Source: Opitutia bacterium
Lineage (GTDB): Bacteria > Verrucomicrobiota > Verrucomicrobiia > Opitutales > UBA953
NCBI GenBank assembly: GCA_021204635.1
Contig: JAJPZB010000031.1
Location: 1 to 55,870, forward strand
Direction: 5' to 3'
Length of the DNA: 55,870 nucleotides
In this document: positions 1 to 7,547 of the stretch, piece after piece
Position numbering within the stretch: position 1 is the stretch's first letter
How the letters are laid out: every line of letters starts with the position of its first letter
Position numbers and translations under genes: made by a program
Notes under the pieces: generated by a model
Database searches by the model: none
Told to the model about the DNA's origin: nothing
The model's input: the letters and a program-made list of their open reading frames with translations, nothing else

Positions 1-19
1 TGATGTGTATAAGAGAGAG
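1..19. other. Probable residual Tn5/Nextera adapter at contig end
   Basis: Bases 2-16 read GATGTGTATAAGAGA, identical to the Tn5 mosaic-end adapter AGATGTGTATAAGAGACAG; the next three bases are GAG instead of CAG. The match sits at the very edge of the window, where untrimmed adapter is expected. It is most likely not genomic. Confidence 0.75.
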
Positions 20-29
20 CGCCTTAAGG

Positions 30-56
30 GGCGGGAGAAGGCCTCCCCGCCTTTTT
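30..56 (+). terminator. Rho-independent terminator of an upstream gene off the window
   Basis: GGCGGGAG (30-37) pairs with CTCCCCGCC (43-51, one bulged C) and is followed by five T. It probably ends a plus-strand gene lost beyond the contig edge and separates it from the PEP-CTERM gene. Confidence 0.5.
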
Positions 57-86
57 GAAAGGCGCAACTCAAAACTCTACACCGAC

Positions 87-836
87 ATGTCAATAACAAA
101 AGCACTACTGCCAATCATCGCTGTCGCGGGAATCGTTCCTGCGCAAGCGGCAACAGACTCGCTGTTGCCTTCCGATATCGCAGACGCGACGCGGATCAGC
201 ATTCCCAACTCAGACTCTGACCATGACAGCTGGATAAACGCTCTTGGGAGCTCAAGCGTTACCGTAGCGTCCGTCGCAACGGACTGCGCGCTACGGATGA
301 ACGAAACTGGTTGGTATTGGGGACTCTCAAATGCTCAAGACGCCTTTTCGACCGATTTTTCTTCGGACGACGACACATCTTTCAGTTTTCACGGTCGCAA
401 AAATTACGGTGGCGAGTTTGTGTGCGCAGTTGTTGATCTTTCCGACTTGATTGGAACAGACGACGAAGTAGATAACTTCTCGATCTCCTTTGACTTTGAC
501 GGACAAAGTTCTGCGTCGTTTTCTATCTACACTCTGTCATCCGACGGAACAGCCACAGAACTTTACAAGAACACTTCCATCGGCACAGGGCTTTCATTCG
601 AGTTCAGCGAGGCTGAAACCTACTCAACTCTAACGGCAAACGAAAAGTTAGTTTTCATCTGGAACGACAATTCTTCTGGAAGTCTGAACTCCGTCTCCAA
701 CCTGAGTTCGAGTTACTCTGTTGTCGCTGTGGTTCCGGAACCATCAGCGTTTGGCTTGCTCGCAGGATTGGGCGCTATCGCTCTCGTCGCCACGCGCAAG
801 CGGAATCGGAGCTCTCGCAACAGAACCCGCTGCTAA
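87..836 (+). CDS. PEP-CTERM sorting domain protein
   Basis: Predicted exported protein of 249 residues, sorted to the cell envelope by an exosortase. The ATG at 87 is chosen because it directly precedes a signal peptide (MSITKALLPIIAVAG, Ala-rich cleavage region around AQAA); an upstream in-frame ATG at 3 would put adapter sequence and a terminator inside the gene. The C-terminus has the full tripartite signal: VPEP, a hydrophobic segment (FGLLAGLGAIALVA) and an Arg/Lys-rich end. The middle is Ser/Asp-rich with no catalytic motif that I recognise, which is usual for these substrates. The PEP-CTERM call is firm from sequence; surface sorting is family knowledge. The exosortase itself is not in the window. 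Confidence 0.85.
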   Translation: MSITKALLPIIAVAGIVPAQAATDSLLPSDIADATRISIPNSDSDHDSWINALGSSSVTVASVATDCALRMNETGWYWGLSNAQDAFSTDFSSDDDTSFSFHGRKNYGGEFVCAVVDLSDLIGTDDEVDNFSISFDFDGQSSASFSIYTLSSDGTATELYKNTSIGTGLSFEFSEAETYSTLTANEKLVFIWNDNSSGSLNSVSNLSSSYSVVAVVPEPSAFGLLAGLGAIALVATRKRNRSSRNRTRC

Positions 837-857
837 TTCGCCAAAAATTAACGCTCT

Positions 858-888
858 CCTGCAAATGCCCGTGCATTTGCAGGGCTTT
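858..888 (+). terminator. Terminator-like hairpin after the PEP-CTERM gene
   Basis: Perfect 11-bp stem CCTGCAAATGC (858-868) and GCATTTGCAGG (873-883) with a 4-base loop, followed by a short T-rich stretch (GCTTT). It lies 22 bases after the PEP-CTERM stop codon. Confidence 0.6.
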
Positions 889-941
889 GTTGCGGGCGCA
901 AGCCTCAGATTTTCAAGCTCCCGCCCTGCCTCATTGCGCAA

Positions 942-970
942 TTGACAAAATTCCCGCTCGTTCTTATATG
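942..970 (+). promoter_or_regulatory. Sigma-70-type promoter for aqpZ
   Basis: A perfect -35 TTGACA (942-947), a 17-base spacer and TATATG (965-970, four of six consensus bases) lie about 30 bases upstream of the aqpZ start codon. There is no strong Shine-Dalgarno sequence before the ATG. Confidence 0.6.
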
Positions 971-998
971 CACTGCTTTAAATTAAACCAATTCTGTT

Positions 999-1682
999 AT
1001 GAAAAAGTATATTGCTGAATTGATAGGCACAATGGTGCTTGTCCTAATGGGTTGCGGTAGCGCCGTCTTTTCGGGAGATGTTGCCGGTGCTGTCGGTGGT
1101 GGTGTCGGCACGCTTGGCGTGGCTCTCGCGTTCGGTCTCTCGGTTGTCGCGATGGCATACGCAATCGGGGGCATCTCCGGTTGCCACATCAATCCTGCCA
1201 TCACGTTTGGCGTTTTCCTCGCCGGGCGAATGAAAGGCAAGGACGCGGTGGCGTATATCGTTTCTCAGATTATCGGGGCAATTATTGGGTCCGCCATAAT
1301 CTACGTCCTCGTCACGGCTGGTGGCCACCACGGACCGACCTGCACGGGCGCCAACGGTTGGAGTGGCGAGATAACAATGGCGCAGGCGTTCATCGCTGAG
1401 GCAGTCTTTACCTTCATTTTTGTGCTTGTTGTGCTCGGCGCAACAGACCCGAAAAAAGGGTGCGGCAACCTCGCAGGTCTCGCAATCGGTCTCACGCTCG
1501 TGCTCGTGCACATCGTCTGCATTCCGATCACCGGCACATCGGTGAACCCTGCGCGCAGCATCGGGCCCGCGCTCTTCCAAGGTGGCGAAGCGCTCTCCCA
1601 ACTCTGGCTCTTCATTGTTGCCCCGCTCGTTGGTGGCGCAGTCAGCGCCCTCGTCTGGCGTCTCGTCGGCGAGGAGAAATAA
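999..1682 (+). CDS. aqpZ: Aquaporin Z, water channel
   Basis: Inner-membrane water channel of the MIP family, 227 residues, the usual AqpZ length, with six hydrophobic segments. Both NPA pore motifs are present (INPAITFG at about 64-71 and VNPARSIGPALF at about 182-193). The narrow selectivity filter of a water-specific channel is supported by His171 in HIVCIP and Arg186 right after the second NPA, as in E. coli AqpZ; a glycerol facilitator would have Asp after the second NPA. It is transcribed alone from the promoter at 942-970, between a terminator and the broken Fic gene. Confidence 0.95.
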   Translation: MKKYIAELIGTMVLVLMGCGSAVFSGDVAGAVGGGVGTLGVALAFGLSVVAMAYAIGGISGCHINPAITFGVFLAGRMKGKDAVAYIVSQIIGAIIGSAIIYVLVTAGGHHGPTCTGANGWSGEITMAQAFIAEAVFTFIFVLVVLGATDPKKGCGNLAGLAIGLTLVLVHIVCIPITGTSVNPARSIGPALFQGGEALSQLWLFIVAPLVGGAVSALVWRLVGEEK

Positions 1683-1771
1683 GAAGCGAACCCGCAACAA
1701 TCTCGCAAACCTTTGCTCGCTCGTTGTCGCGCCCCCGCCGGCAGCGAGTGTTTGTGTATTATCGCAACTTC

Positions 1772-2251
1772 AATCAGCCCCTCCTATATTTCAGTAGATA
1801 CATAATAATACGCAACAAGGGAGAATACTATCGTCACATACAGGATGTCCGCAACAAAGACGGCAACAATGCGGAGAAGTGGGAAGCATGGATTCTCTTT
1901 ATACTTAAGGGAATCGAGAAAACAGCCGCCGACTCCATAATAGATTTAGTACTCGCCATCAAAGATATGATGAACGAGTACAAACAAACGCTTCGCCCAC
2001 TGTTTGGCAAACAATATAGGCACGAACTCATCAACAACCTTTTTTCACATCCTTGCACAAAAATAGAATATATAGAGCGGGACATGCAGGTCTCACGGGT
2101 AACCGCGACAAAATATTTGGAAAAGATCGTAGAAGCCGGTTTGCTAACAAAGCAAAAGTTCTGACCTTCCAACTATTATACGAATGTCCCTTTGACGGAA
2201 CTACTCCTTAAAGTATCAGGGAAATACGGATCTGCCCCCAAGGATATGTAA
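1772..2251 (+). pseudogene. Fic family protein, C-terminal remnant with in-frame stop
   Basis: The reading frame carries the C-terminal part of a Fic/DOC protein: LLYFSRYI, NKGEYYRHIQ, W-x2-WILFILKGIEKTA and a winged-helix segment (TKIEYIERDMQVSRVTATKYLEK). The Fic core with the HPFxDGNGR catalytic loop is absent upstream, where the sequence runs into the end of aqpZ. A TGA at 2162-2164 interrupts the frame just where Fic C-termini normally read G-x-x-NYY; past it the frame continues as SNYYTNVPLTELLLKV to a TAA at 2249-2251. So the gene is truncated at the 5' end and has a premature stop. It is AT-richer than aqpZ, which suggests acquired DNA. The TAA lies inside the first unit of the palindromic array that follows. 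Confidence 0.8.
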
Positions 2252-2359
2252 ACGAAAACGGCTTTTTCTTTACATATTTACCTGAACGTGTAAAGGAAAA
2301 CGCGATTTCCTTTACATATCGAACTAGGAATGTAAAGGAAAACGGCTTTCCCTTTGCAT
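2245..2359. repeat. Tandem array of three 30-bp palindromic repeats, 42-bp period
   Basis: Three units at 2246-2275, 2288-2317 and 2330-2359, separated by two 12-base spacers of unrelated sequence (2276-2287, 2318-2329). Each unit is an inverted repeat of the form TGTAAAGGAAAACG then TTTCCTTTACA, so each can form a hairpin. The array begins at the last codons of the Fic remnant. It is too short and too palindromic for a CRISPR and has no cas genes nearby; operator array or mobile palindromic element are both possible. Confidence 0.85.
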
Positions 2360-2406
2360 GTGCGCAAGAGTTTGAGGGGAGGTGGGGATTTTTGGGGTGC
2401 GACAAC

Positions 2407-2433
2407 AAAAGCCCGCATTTCTGCGGGCTTTTT
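2407..2433 (-). terminator. Bidirectional terminator after tRNA-Asp
   Basis: AAAAGCCCGCA (2407-2417), four-base loop, TGCGGGCTTTTT (2422-2433). A-run on one side and T-run on the other allow termination in both directions; on the minus strand it follows tRNA-Asp. Confidence 0.8.
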
Positions 2434-2436
2434 AAG

Positions 2437-2514
2437 TGGCGGGATGGACGGGGCTCGAACCCGCGACCTCCTGCGTGACAGGCAGGCGCTCTAACCAAGC
2501 TGAGCTACCACCCC
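2437..2514 (-). tRNA. tRNA-Asp (GTC anticodon)
   Basis: The minus strand reads GGGGTGGTAGCTCAG at the 5' end, a CCTGC/GCAGG anticodon stem around loop CTGTCAC (anticodon GTC), a GCGGGTTCGAGCCCCG T-arm region and an encoded CCA. The acceptor stem pairs GGGGTGG with CCATCCC with one G-T pair. It lies 117 bases downstream of the DUF1015 gene on the same strand; I see nothing in that gap (2515-2631). Confidence 0.95.
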
Positions 2515-2631
2515 GGTTGTTTCGGGAGGATTGTGGGAGACGAGGCAATACTTTTGCCTGCGAAATGTCAAGATATTTTTGTCACGATTTGGCATTGTGG
2601 CGGGCGCGGGTTTGTTGTCGCAACAATGGCG

Positions 2632-3876
2632 TTATCGCTCGATCTCGTGAACGAAGAGGCCGCTCCGAAGTTTGGGTTCAAACCACGTCGATTTCGGCGG
2701 CATGATTTCTCCGGCATCGGCAACGCGAAAAAGATCCGCCATCGCGACGGGAAACAGCGCGAACGCAACAGCATTGCCCTCTTCGCGACACCGCCGCTCC
2801 AACTCGGCAATTCCACGAATTCCCCCGACAAAATCTATGCGCGTGTCTGTGCGCGGATCTGCAATTCCGAGGACGGGGCCAAGCAAATTTGCCTGCAAAA
2901 TCGCGCAATCGAGCGATTCGATCGGGTGCTCTGCATTGAATGTTCCGGGTCTCGCCACAATGGACAACCATCTGCCACCGAGGAACATTCCAAATTCGTG
3001 CTTGCGCTTCGGAGCGCCAGACATTGTTGTCGCCACAATCTCAAATTTTTCGGAGATTCTCGCGAGAAAGTCGTTTTCGCTGAGCCCGTTCAAATCTTTG
3101 ACGACGCGATTGTAGTCCATGACGAAAAGGTCTTCGTCGCAGAAGATTGTCGCCATGAGGAAATTAAATTCTTCGTCGCCGCGAAAGTCGGGATGTGTTG
3201 CGCGGCGGCGGGCAGAAACGGCGGCGGACGACGCTGTGCGATGGTGGCCGTCGGCAATGTAAAGCGCCGGCACTTCCTCGAAGCCGAGACGAATCACCTC
3301 GATTGCGGCATCGTCGTCAACCTTCCAGAGGATGTGCGAGACGCCGTCGCTGCTTGTAAAATCGTATTCCGGCTCGTGGGAATTAATCCACTCGCTCACG
3401 ACAGTGGCGATTCCATCGTGCTTGCGATAGGCGAGAAATACCGGCTCAGTCTGCGCGGAGCACGCGTCGAAATGTTCTATGCGATCGAGTTCCTTTTCCT
3501 TGCGCGTCAATTCGTGTTTCTTGATTGTGCCGTTGAGATATTCGTCAACGCTCGCGCAACCAACAATTCCGGTCTGGGCGCGCCCGCGCATGATTTGTCG
3601 GTAGATATAAAAGCAGGGTTTGTTGTCGCGCACGAGCGTTCCCTCCGCAACAAAGCGCTCGAGATTGTCGCGAGATTTTGCGTAGGTCTCCGGCGCGTGG
3701 ATCTGTGCCTCGGAGGTGTCGATATCCGCGCGACAAATGTGGAGGAACGATCGCGCGTTGCCGCGTGCCGCCTCGACGGCTTCGGCGTGGCTTATGACGT
3801 CGTATGGGAGCGACGACACTATTTCTGCGAGATTTTTCGGTGGGCGCAATGCGGCAAATGGGCGAACGGTGGCCAT
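2632..3876 (-). CDS. DUF1015 family protein
   Basis: Conserved protein of 414 residues matching the DUF1015 family in length and pattern: N-terminal MATVRPFAALRP, SLPYDVIS, PCFYIYRQ, VGCASVDEY, and the most conserved block YIADGHHRTASS. The ATG at 3876 is preferred over an in-frame upstream start (3933) because family members begin at this MxxxRPF motif and the extra residues would be encoded by the G-rich repeat. The function is not established; the His-rich ADGHHR block suggests a phosphate or metal chemistry, and I recall the family sometimes sitting near serine biosynthesis genes, which is not the case here. It is followed on the same strand by tRNA-Asp. Confidence 0.85.
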   Translation of the reverse strand: MATVRPFAALRPPKNLAEIVSSLPYDVISHAEAVEAARGNARSFLHICRADIDTSEAQIHAPETYAKSRDNLERFVAEGTLVRDNKPCFYIYRQIMRGRAQTGIVGCASVDEYLNGTIKKHELTRKEKELDRIEHFDACSAQTEPVFLAYRKHDGIATVVSEWINSHEPEYDFTSSDGVSHILWKVDDDAAIEVIRLGFEEVPALYIADGHHRTASSAAVSARRRATHPDFRGDEEFNFLMATIFCDEDLFVMDYNRVVKDLNGLSENDFLARISEKFEIVATTMSGAPKRKHEFGMFLGGRWLSIVARPGTFNAEHPIESLDCAILQANLLGPVLGIADPRTDTRIDFVGGIRGIAELERRCREEGNAVAFALFPVAMADLFRVADAGEIMPPKSTWFEPKLRSGLFVHEIER

Positions 3877-3879
3877 GGT

Positions 3880-4015
3880 GGTGAGTTTCGGGTTGGTGGC
3901 GGTGATTCTTTTCGCGACAAACCCTGTTGGCAAACAATTTTACGACAATCGTGTAGGTTGGTGGTGAGGTTTGGGTTGGTGGTAAGCCGGGTTGGTGGTG
4001 GCGAGGTTAGTGGCA
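3880..4015 (+). repeat. GGGTTGGTGG repeat cluster 1, between DUF1015 and gapA
   Basis: GGTTGGTGG or close variants occur at about 3893, 3957, 3973 and 3990, with a GGTTAGTGG near 4005 and another GGGTTAGTGG near 4177. G-rich strand is plus, so transcripts from the minus-strand genes here are C-rich. The gap 3877-4194 otherwise holds only the gapA terminator. Confidence 0.75.
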
Positions 4016-4131
4016 AGCGCGATTCCACAACAAAGCCAAATCTACCACAAACGCCAGCCTCCACAATCCCGCACCTCTTGTTGTCGCCACCGTGGTGGCA
4101 AACGGGATTGTTGTGGGAAGTATGACAAAAC

Positions 4132-4171
4132 AAAAATGCGCCCCCGCAGAAATTGCGGGAACGCATTTTTT
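4132..4171 (-). terminator. Terminator of gapA
   Basis: AAAAATGCG (4132-4140) pairs with CGCATTTTT (4162-4170) and inside it CCCGCA pairs with TGCGGG; on the minus strand the hairpin is followed by a T-run. It lies 24 bases after the gapA stop codon. Confidence 0.8.
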
Positions 4172-4194
4172 ACATGGGTTAGTGGTGGCGATAA

Positions 4195-5223
4195 TTATTT
4201 CGCGCAGCAGCAGCACCCATGGTCAACTTTCGCCATGTGCTGGATGAGCATGAGGACTTTGTTGGAATAGCCCCACTCGTTGTCATACCAGGAGACGACT
4301 TTGACGAAGGTATCCGTCAGCGCGATTCCTGCGCCTTTGTCGAAAATCGACGTGCGCGGATCGCCGAGGAAGTCGGACGACACGACGGAATCTTCGGTGT
4401 AGCCGAGGATGCCTTTGAGTTCGCCTTCGGAAGCGGCCTTCATTGCAGCGCAGATTTCGTCATACTTTGCCGGCTTTTCGAGATTGACCGTGAGGTCAAC
4501 AACAGAGACGTCAAGCGTGGGAACGCGCATCGACATACCGGTGAGTTTGCCGTTGAGCACAGGGAGGACTTTGCCGACAGCCTTTGCAGCGCCGGTGGAC
4601 GACGGGATAATGTTGCCGGAAGCAGCACGCCCGCCGCGCCAATCTTTCTTTGACGGGCCGTCAACCGTTTTCTGCGTCGCAGTCGTCGAGTGAACCGTGG
4701 TCATGAGACCGTCTTTGATTCCCCAATTGTCATTGAGAACTTTCGCGATCGGAGCGAGGCAGTTCGTCGTGCAAGAGGCGTTGGAAACGACGGTCATGTC
4801 CTTGGTGTATTTGTCGAGATTGACGCCGCAGACGAACATCGGAGCGTCTTTCGACGGAGCGGAGATGACGACCTTCTTCGCGCCGGCTTTGATGTGCGCT
4901 TGGGCCTTCGCCGTTTCTGTGAACACGCCGGTTGATTCGACGACATACTCGGCGCCGACTTCTCCCCACGGAATCTCTTCGGGATTCATCTTGGCGAAGA
5001 ATTTGACTTCTTTACCGTCAACGATGATGGAGTTGGCGGTGAACTTGATGTCTCCCTTGTATTGCCCGTGCATCGTGTCGTAGCGCAGCATGTATGCCAT
5101 GTAATCCGGCGTCATGAACGGGTCATTGATGCCGACGAACTCGATGTCCGGATTGTTGAGGCCTGCACGGAAGACGAGGCGTCCGATGCGACCGAATCCA
5201 TTGATACCAACTTTAATAGCCAT
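4195..5223 (-). CDS. gapA: Glyceraldehyde-3-phosphate dehydrogenase, type I
   Basis: Cytoplasmic glycolytic enzyme oxidising glyceraldehyde 3-phosphate with NAD and phosphate. The 342 residues cover the whole family: Rossmann motif INGFGRIGR (8-16), catalytic SNASCTTNCLAP with Cys151, His178 in TTVHSTT, and WYDNEWGYSN near the C-terminus. Asp34 in GINDPF favours NAD. The family normally ends soon after the last helix; here it ends DHGCCCCAK with four consecutive Cys (337-340), encoded by TGC TGC TGC TGC. That tail is unusual and could bind metal or be redox-active, or simply be a slipped TGC run. Own terminator downstream; no Shine-Dalgarno sequence. Confidence 0.97.
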   Translation of the reverse strand: MAIKVGINGFGRIGRLVFRAGLNNPDIEFVGINDPFMTPDYMAYMLRYDTMHGQYKGDIKFTANSIIVDGKEVKFFAKMNPEEIPWGEVGAEYVVESTGVFTETAKAQAHIKAGAKKVVISAPSKDAPMFVCGVNLDKYTKDMTVVSNASCTTNCLAPIAKVLNDNWGIKDGLMTTVHSTTATQKTVDGPSKKDWRGGRAASGNIIPSSTGAAKAVGKVLPVLNGKLTGMSMRVPTLDVSVVDLTVNLEKPAKYDEICAAMKAASEGELKGILGYTEDSVVSSDFLGDPRTSIFDKGAGIALTDTFVKVVSWYDNEWGYSNKVLMLIQHMAKVDHGCCCCAK

Positions 5224-5277
5224 TGTATTTCTAATTTGGTTGTTAACGAAAAATTTTCGGCTACGCGGTTATGCGGC

Positions 5278-6123
5278 TTAGTAGCGGAAGTTGAGCCCGA
5301 TGCCGACCCAGAGGTTGGAAGTATCCATGCCGGAAAGGTGGCGCGGGTTGCCGTTATTGTTCCACGCGTAGCGGATACCGACGCTGACATCGGTGTTCTT
5401 TGTCAAGCTGTAAATCAGGTCGAGCGAACCGGAGAAATAGCCATAATCGTCGTGCCAGTTGTTCGGCCGGTAGCCCTGGTCACCGTCAGCCTCGTTCTGG
5501 TTGATGTAGCCATACATAACCTGGGCTTTGAGCCCGAGACCATCGACATAGAAAATGTCATTAAAGGTTTTCTCGACGCCGCATTCCAAAATCAGCGATT
5601 CAAACTGGAAGTTATATGTTGCGTATCCGAAGAGGCGGATAACGGACCACTCTGCGTCTTGGACAAACTCAATGTCGCGACCAACGCCGAGAAAGATTTC
5701 ATTGTCGCGGTTCACCGTCGTATAATCCACAGCATTGTGGTTGACTTTGCCATGGTTCGGATAGCTCGTGTATTTGTATCCGAAATCAATGAAATATTCG
5801 TCTTCATACATCGCGAATCCGCCGATTTTCACGCTGAACTTGTTGGCTTCTCTTTCGATCGGCGCCATGTAGAAGAGTTCGCAATACGTGCTCCAGCCCC
5901 ATGAACCCATCGGAGCGAAGCTGTATTCCGCCGAAACCGTCGTCTGGACGTTGTTTCCGGAAGCTTCAACGCCTCGATAGACGTATGTAGATTCATAGGC
6001 GACCTTAGCACCTATGGACAGGTTTTCAGCCTCGGGAGCGGGCTCCTGGACTTCTTGCGCAAACGCGGAAAGCGCGACGGACGCGAGTGCGATCGCGACG
6101 ATGGATTTTTTGATGTTTTTCAT
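5278..6123 (-). CDS. Outer-membrane beta-barrel protein
   Basis: 281-residue exported protein. The N-terminus is a signal peptide (MKNIKKSIVAIALASVALSAFAQ, cleavage after AFA). The rest alternates short amphipathic strands rich in Tyr, Trp and Phe with Gly/Asn/Asp turns, and the last residues NLWVGIGLNFRY end in an aromatic residue, the usual signature of a BAM-inserted barrel; about 12 strands can be imagined. I do not recognise the substrate; it resembles the group of proteobacterial and verrucomicrobial barrels with an AYESTYVYRG start (TIGR02001-like). It lies 54 bases upstream of gapA and may share its transcript. Confidence 0.7.
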   Translation of the reverse strand: MKNIKKSIVAIALASVALSAFAQEVQEPAPEAENLSIGAKVAYESTYVYRGVEASGNNVQTTVSAEYSFAPMGSWGWSTYCELFYMAPIEREANKFSVKIGGFAMYEDEYFIDFGYKYTSYPNHGKVNHNAVDYTTVNRDNEIFLGVGRDIEFVQDAEWSVIRLFGYATYNFQFESLILECGVEKTFNDIFYVDGLGLKAQVMYGYINQNEADGDQGYRPNNWHDDYGYFSGSLDLIYSLTKNTDVSVGIRYAWNNNGNPRHLSGMDTSNLWVGIGLNFRY

Positions 6124-6166
6124 GGCTTTGTTCTAAAAATATTAGAGTTCTGCTAATCAGGAAACT

Positions 6167-6209
6167 CGGGCGAGCGGCAGTTTGCAAGCACGAAAACTTC
6201 ACTCGCCCG
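6167..6209 (-). terminator. Possible terminator after pssA
   Basis: Perfect 8-bp arms CGGGCGAG (6167-6174) and CTCGCCCG (6202-6209) just past the pssA stop. The loop is long (27 bases) and only three T follow on the minus strand, so this is a weak call. Confidence 0.35.
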
Positions 6210-6228
6210 CAACGGTCTGTTGTGGCAA

Positions 6229-7149
6229 TTAAAACGTGTCTTCGTCGCGGACTTCTGATTTGGGGTCAGTTTCCGGAGGAGACTCCTTTTTTGCGCCGGA
6301 AATTTTGCGTTTCAGGGCGCGGAATATCCCGTAGAGCACATACACAAGCAACGCAGCAGGAATCGCGTAAACGTGGAATTTTGCGAAGAAGATGATAAAC
6401 AGAATCAGGAGAATAAACGCCTGAGCCTTTGCCTTTGTGTTCCAATTGATGTGCTTAAATGTCGGATAGGGGATGTTCGTGACCATGAGGAACGACACGA
6501 GAAGCATTGTGGGGATGAGAATCACGGGAAGCCATTCGCGCAAGCTCGACGCATCTTCGGGATTGTGCGTCAACAAAAGGACAAACGAAGCTGTTATTGC
6601 AGCTGCGATCGGCGAGGAAATTCCCATGAAGTCTGTCGCGGGGCCTTTGTTGGCGTTTCCCGGGATGAGCGGATTTGTCAAAACATTAAATTTTGCGAGA
6701 CGGATGCCGACGCAGAGCAGATATATGAATCCGACGACCGGCCCGAGGCCTGTCAAAATCCCACTCAAGGAATCTGCGCTTCTGCTCGGGTCGAGAATCA
6801 AAAAGTAAACGAGAAATGCGGGAGCGATTCCGAACGAAACAGTGTCAGCTATGGAGTCAAACTCCGCGCCGAACATCGATTCTTTCTTGAACATTCTCGC
6901 CATTCTTCCGTCGAAGAGATCGAAAACGCACGCGCCGAAAATGAGATATACGGCGAACATGTATTTCTCATTCGCGACGAGAATGTCCGTGTTGTATTTC
7001 GCCTCGATGCATTTACAAAGCGACATAAATCCGCAGAACATATTTCCTGCCGTGAAAAAGTTCGGGAGCAGGTATATGCGCGCGGCATCGTAAACGTTCT
7101 TGTACTTTTGCTCGGGCTTTTCGGGAGCGTTTTCTTTGTTATCCGGCAT
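6229..7149 (-). CDS. pssA: CDP-diacylglycerol-serine O-phosphatidyltransferase
   Basis: Integral inner-membrane enzyme making phosphatidylserine from CDP-diacylglycerol and serine, first step to phosphatidylethanolamine. The CDP-alcohol phosphotransferase signature D-G-x2-A-R-x8-G-x3-D-x3-D is perfect: D80 G81, A84 R85, G94, D98, D102. Six or more hydrophobic segments follow, and the 306 residues match the PssA subgroup better than PgsA (about 190), with an extended hydrophilic N-terminus and a charged C-terminal tail. The gene ends the transcript that begins with the RelE-like gene 11 bases upstream. Confidence 0.9.
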   Translation of the reverse strand: MPDNKENAPEKPEQKYKNVYDAARIYLLPNFFTAGNMFCGFMSLCKCIEAKYNTDILVANEKYMFAVYLIFGACVFDLFDGRMARMFKKESMFGAEFDSIADTVSFGIAPAFLVYFLILDPSRSADSLSGILTGLGPVVGFIYLLCVGIRLAKFNVLTNPLIPGNANKGPATDFMGISSPIAAAITASFVLLLTHNPEDASSLREWLPVILIPTMLLVSFLMVTNIPYPTFKHINWNTKAKAQAFILLILFIIFFAKFHVYAIPAALLVYVLYGIFRALKRKISGAKKESPPETDPKSEVRDEDTF

Positions 7150-7160
7150 TTTGTAATCGG

Positions 7161-7511
7161 TTATTTGTTGAGCGAATCCAAATACTCCCAGAAGTTTTTG
7201 TCTTGCTCAACGAAGTGTTCTTCTTTCACGGGAAGTTTGGCGCGAAACGCAAAATCCGTGATGCTGTGTTTATTCAAAATGTAACACACAAAAATTTCAT
7301 CGCCGGAGACGGTGAAATAAATTCTGCGAACGCCTTCTCGCAGGCGGTAGTAGGTTTTCCCGTCGCGCTCAAACGCTCCGTAGGCGGATTTGTCGTCTTT
7401 CAAATCTGACAGCGAAACGCTCGACAACGCATCGATGATGGGCATTTGGTCGAGAGGGGAGAGTTTGTTCAGTTCCTTCAAACTTTGGTCACTGAAATTT
7501 AACTGGTTCAT
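7161..7511 (-). CDS. RelE/ParE-fold-like small protein
   Basis: 116 residues with the pattern of RelE/ParE toxins: an N-terminal helix SLKELNKLSPLDQMPIIDAL, then strands with YYRLREGVRRIYFTVSGDEIFVCYILNKHS, where the RLR-x-G-x-RR-x-YF arrangement matches the ribosome- or gyrase-binding core of that superfamily. There is no antitoxin gene next to it: the neighbours are a lipoprotein and pssA, with which it appears co-transcribed (11-base gap). It could be a domesticated member with a housekeeping role or a solitary toxin. The assignment rests on pattern only, so the fold is likely and the activity unknown. Confidence 0.55.
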   Translation of the reverse strand: MNQLNFSDQSLKELNKLSPLDQMPIIDALSSVSLSDLKDDKSAYGAFERDGKTYYRLREGVRRIYFTVSGDEIFVCYILNKHSITDFAFRAKLPVKEEHFVEQDKNFWEYLDSLNK

Positions 7512-7547
7512 TTAATAAGCTTTGGGGTTAGAAAAAATTCGCAACAA

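Noticed and set aside
2245..2359. CRISPR array
   Set aside because: Only three units, 12-base spacers, strongly palindromic repeats and no cas genes.
2208..2498. Minus-strand reading frame with repeated FSFT/YVK segments
   Set aside because: It is a translation of the palindromic repeat array and then of tRNA-Asp; no real protein.
2533..4125. 530-codon plus-strand open frame
   Set aside because: It is the complement of the DUF1015 gene, whose family motifs are convincing; high GC keeps the other strand open.
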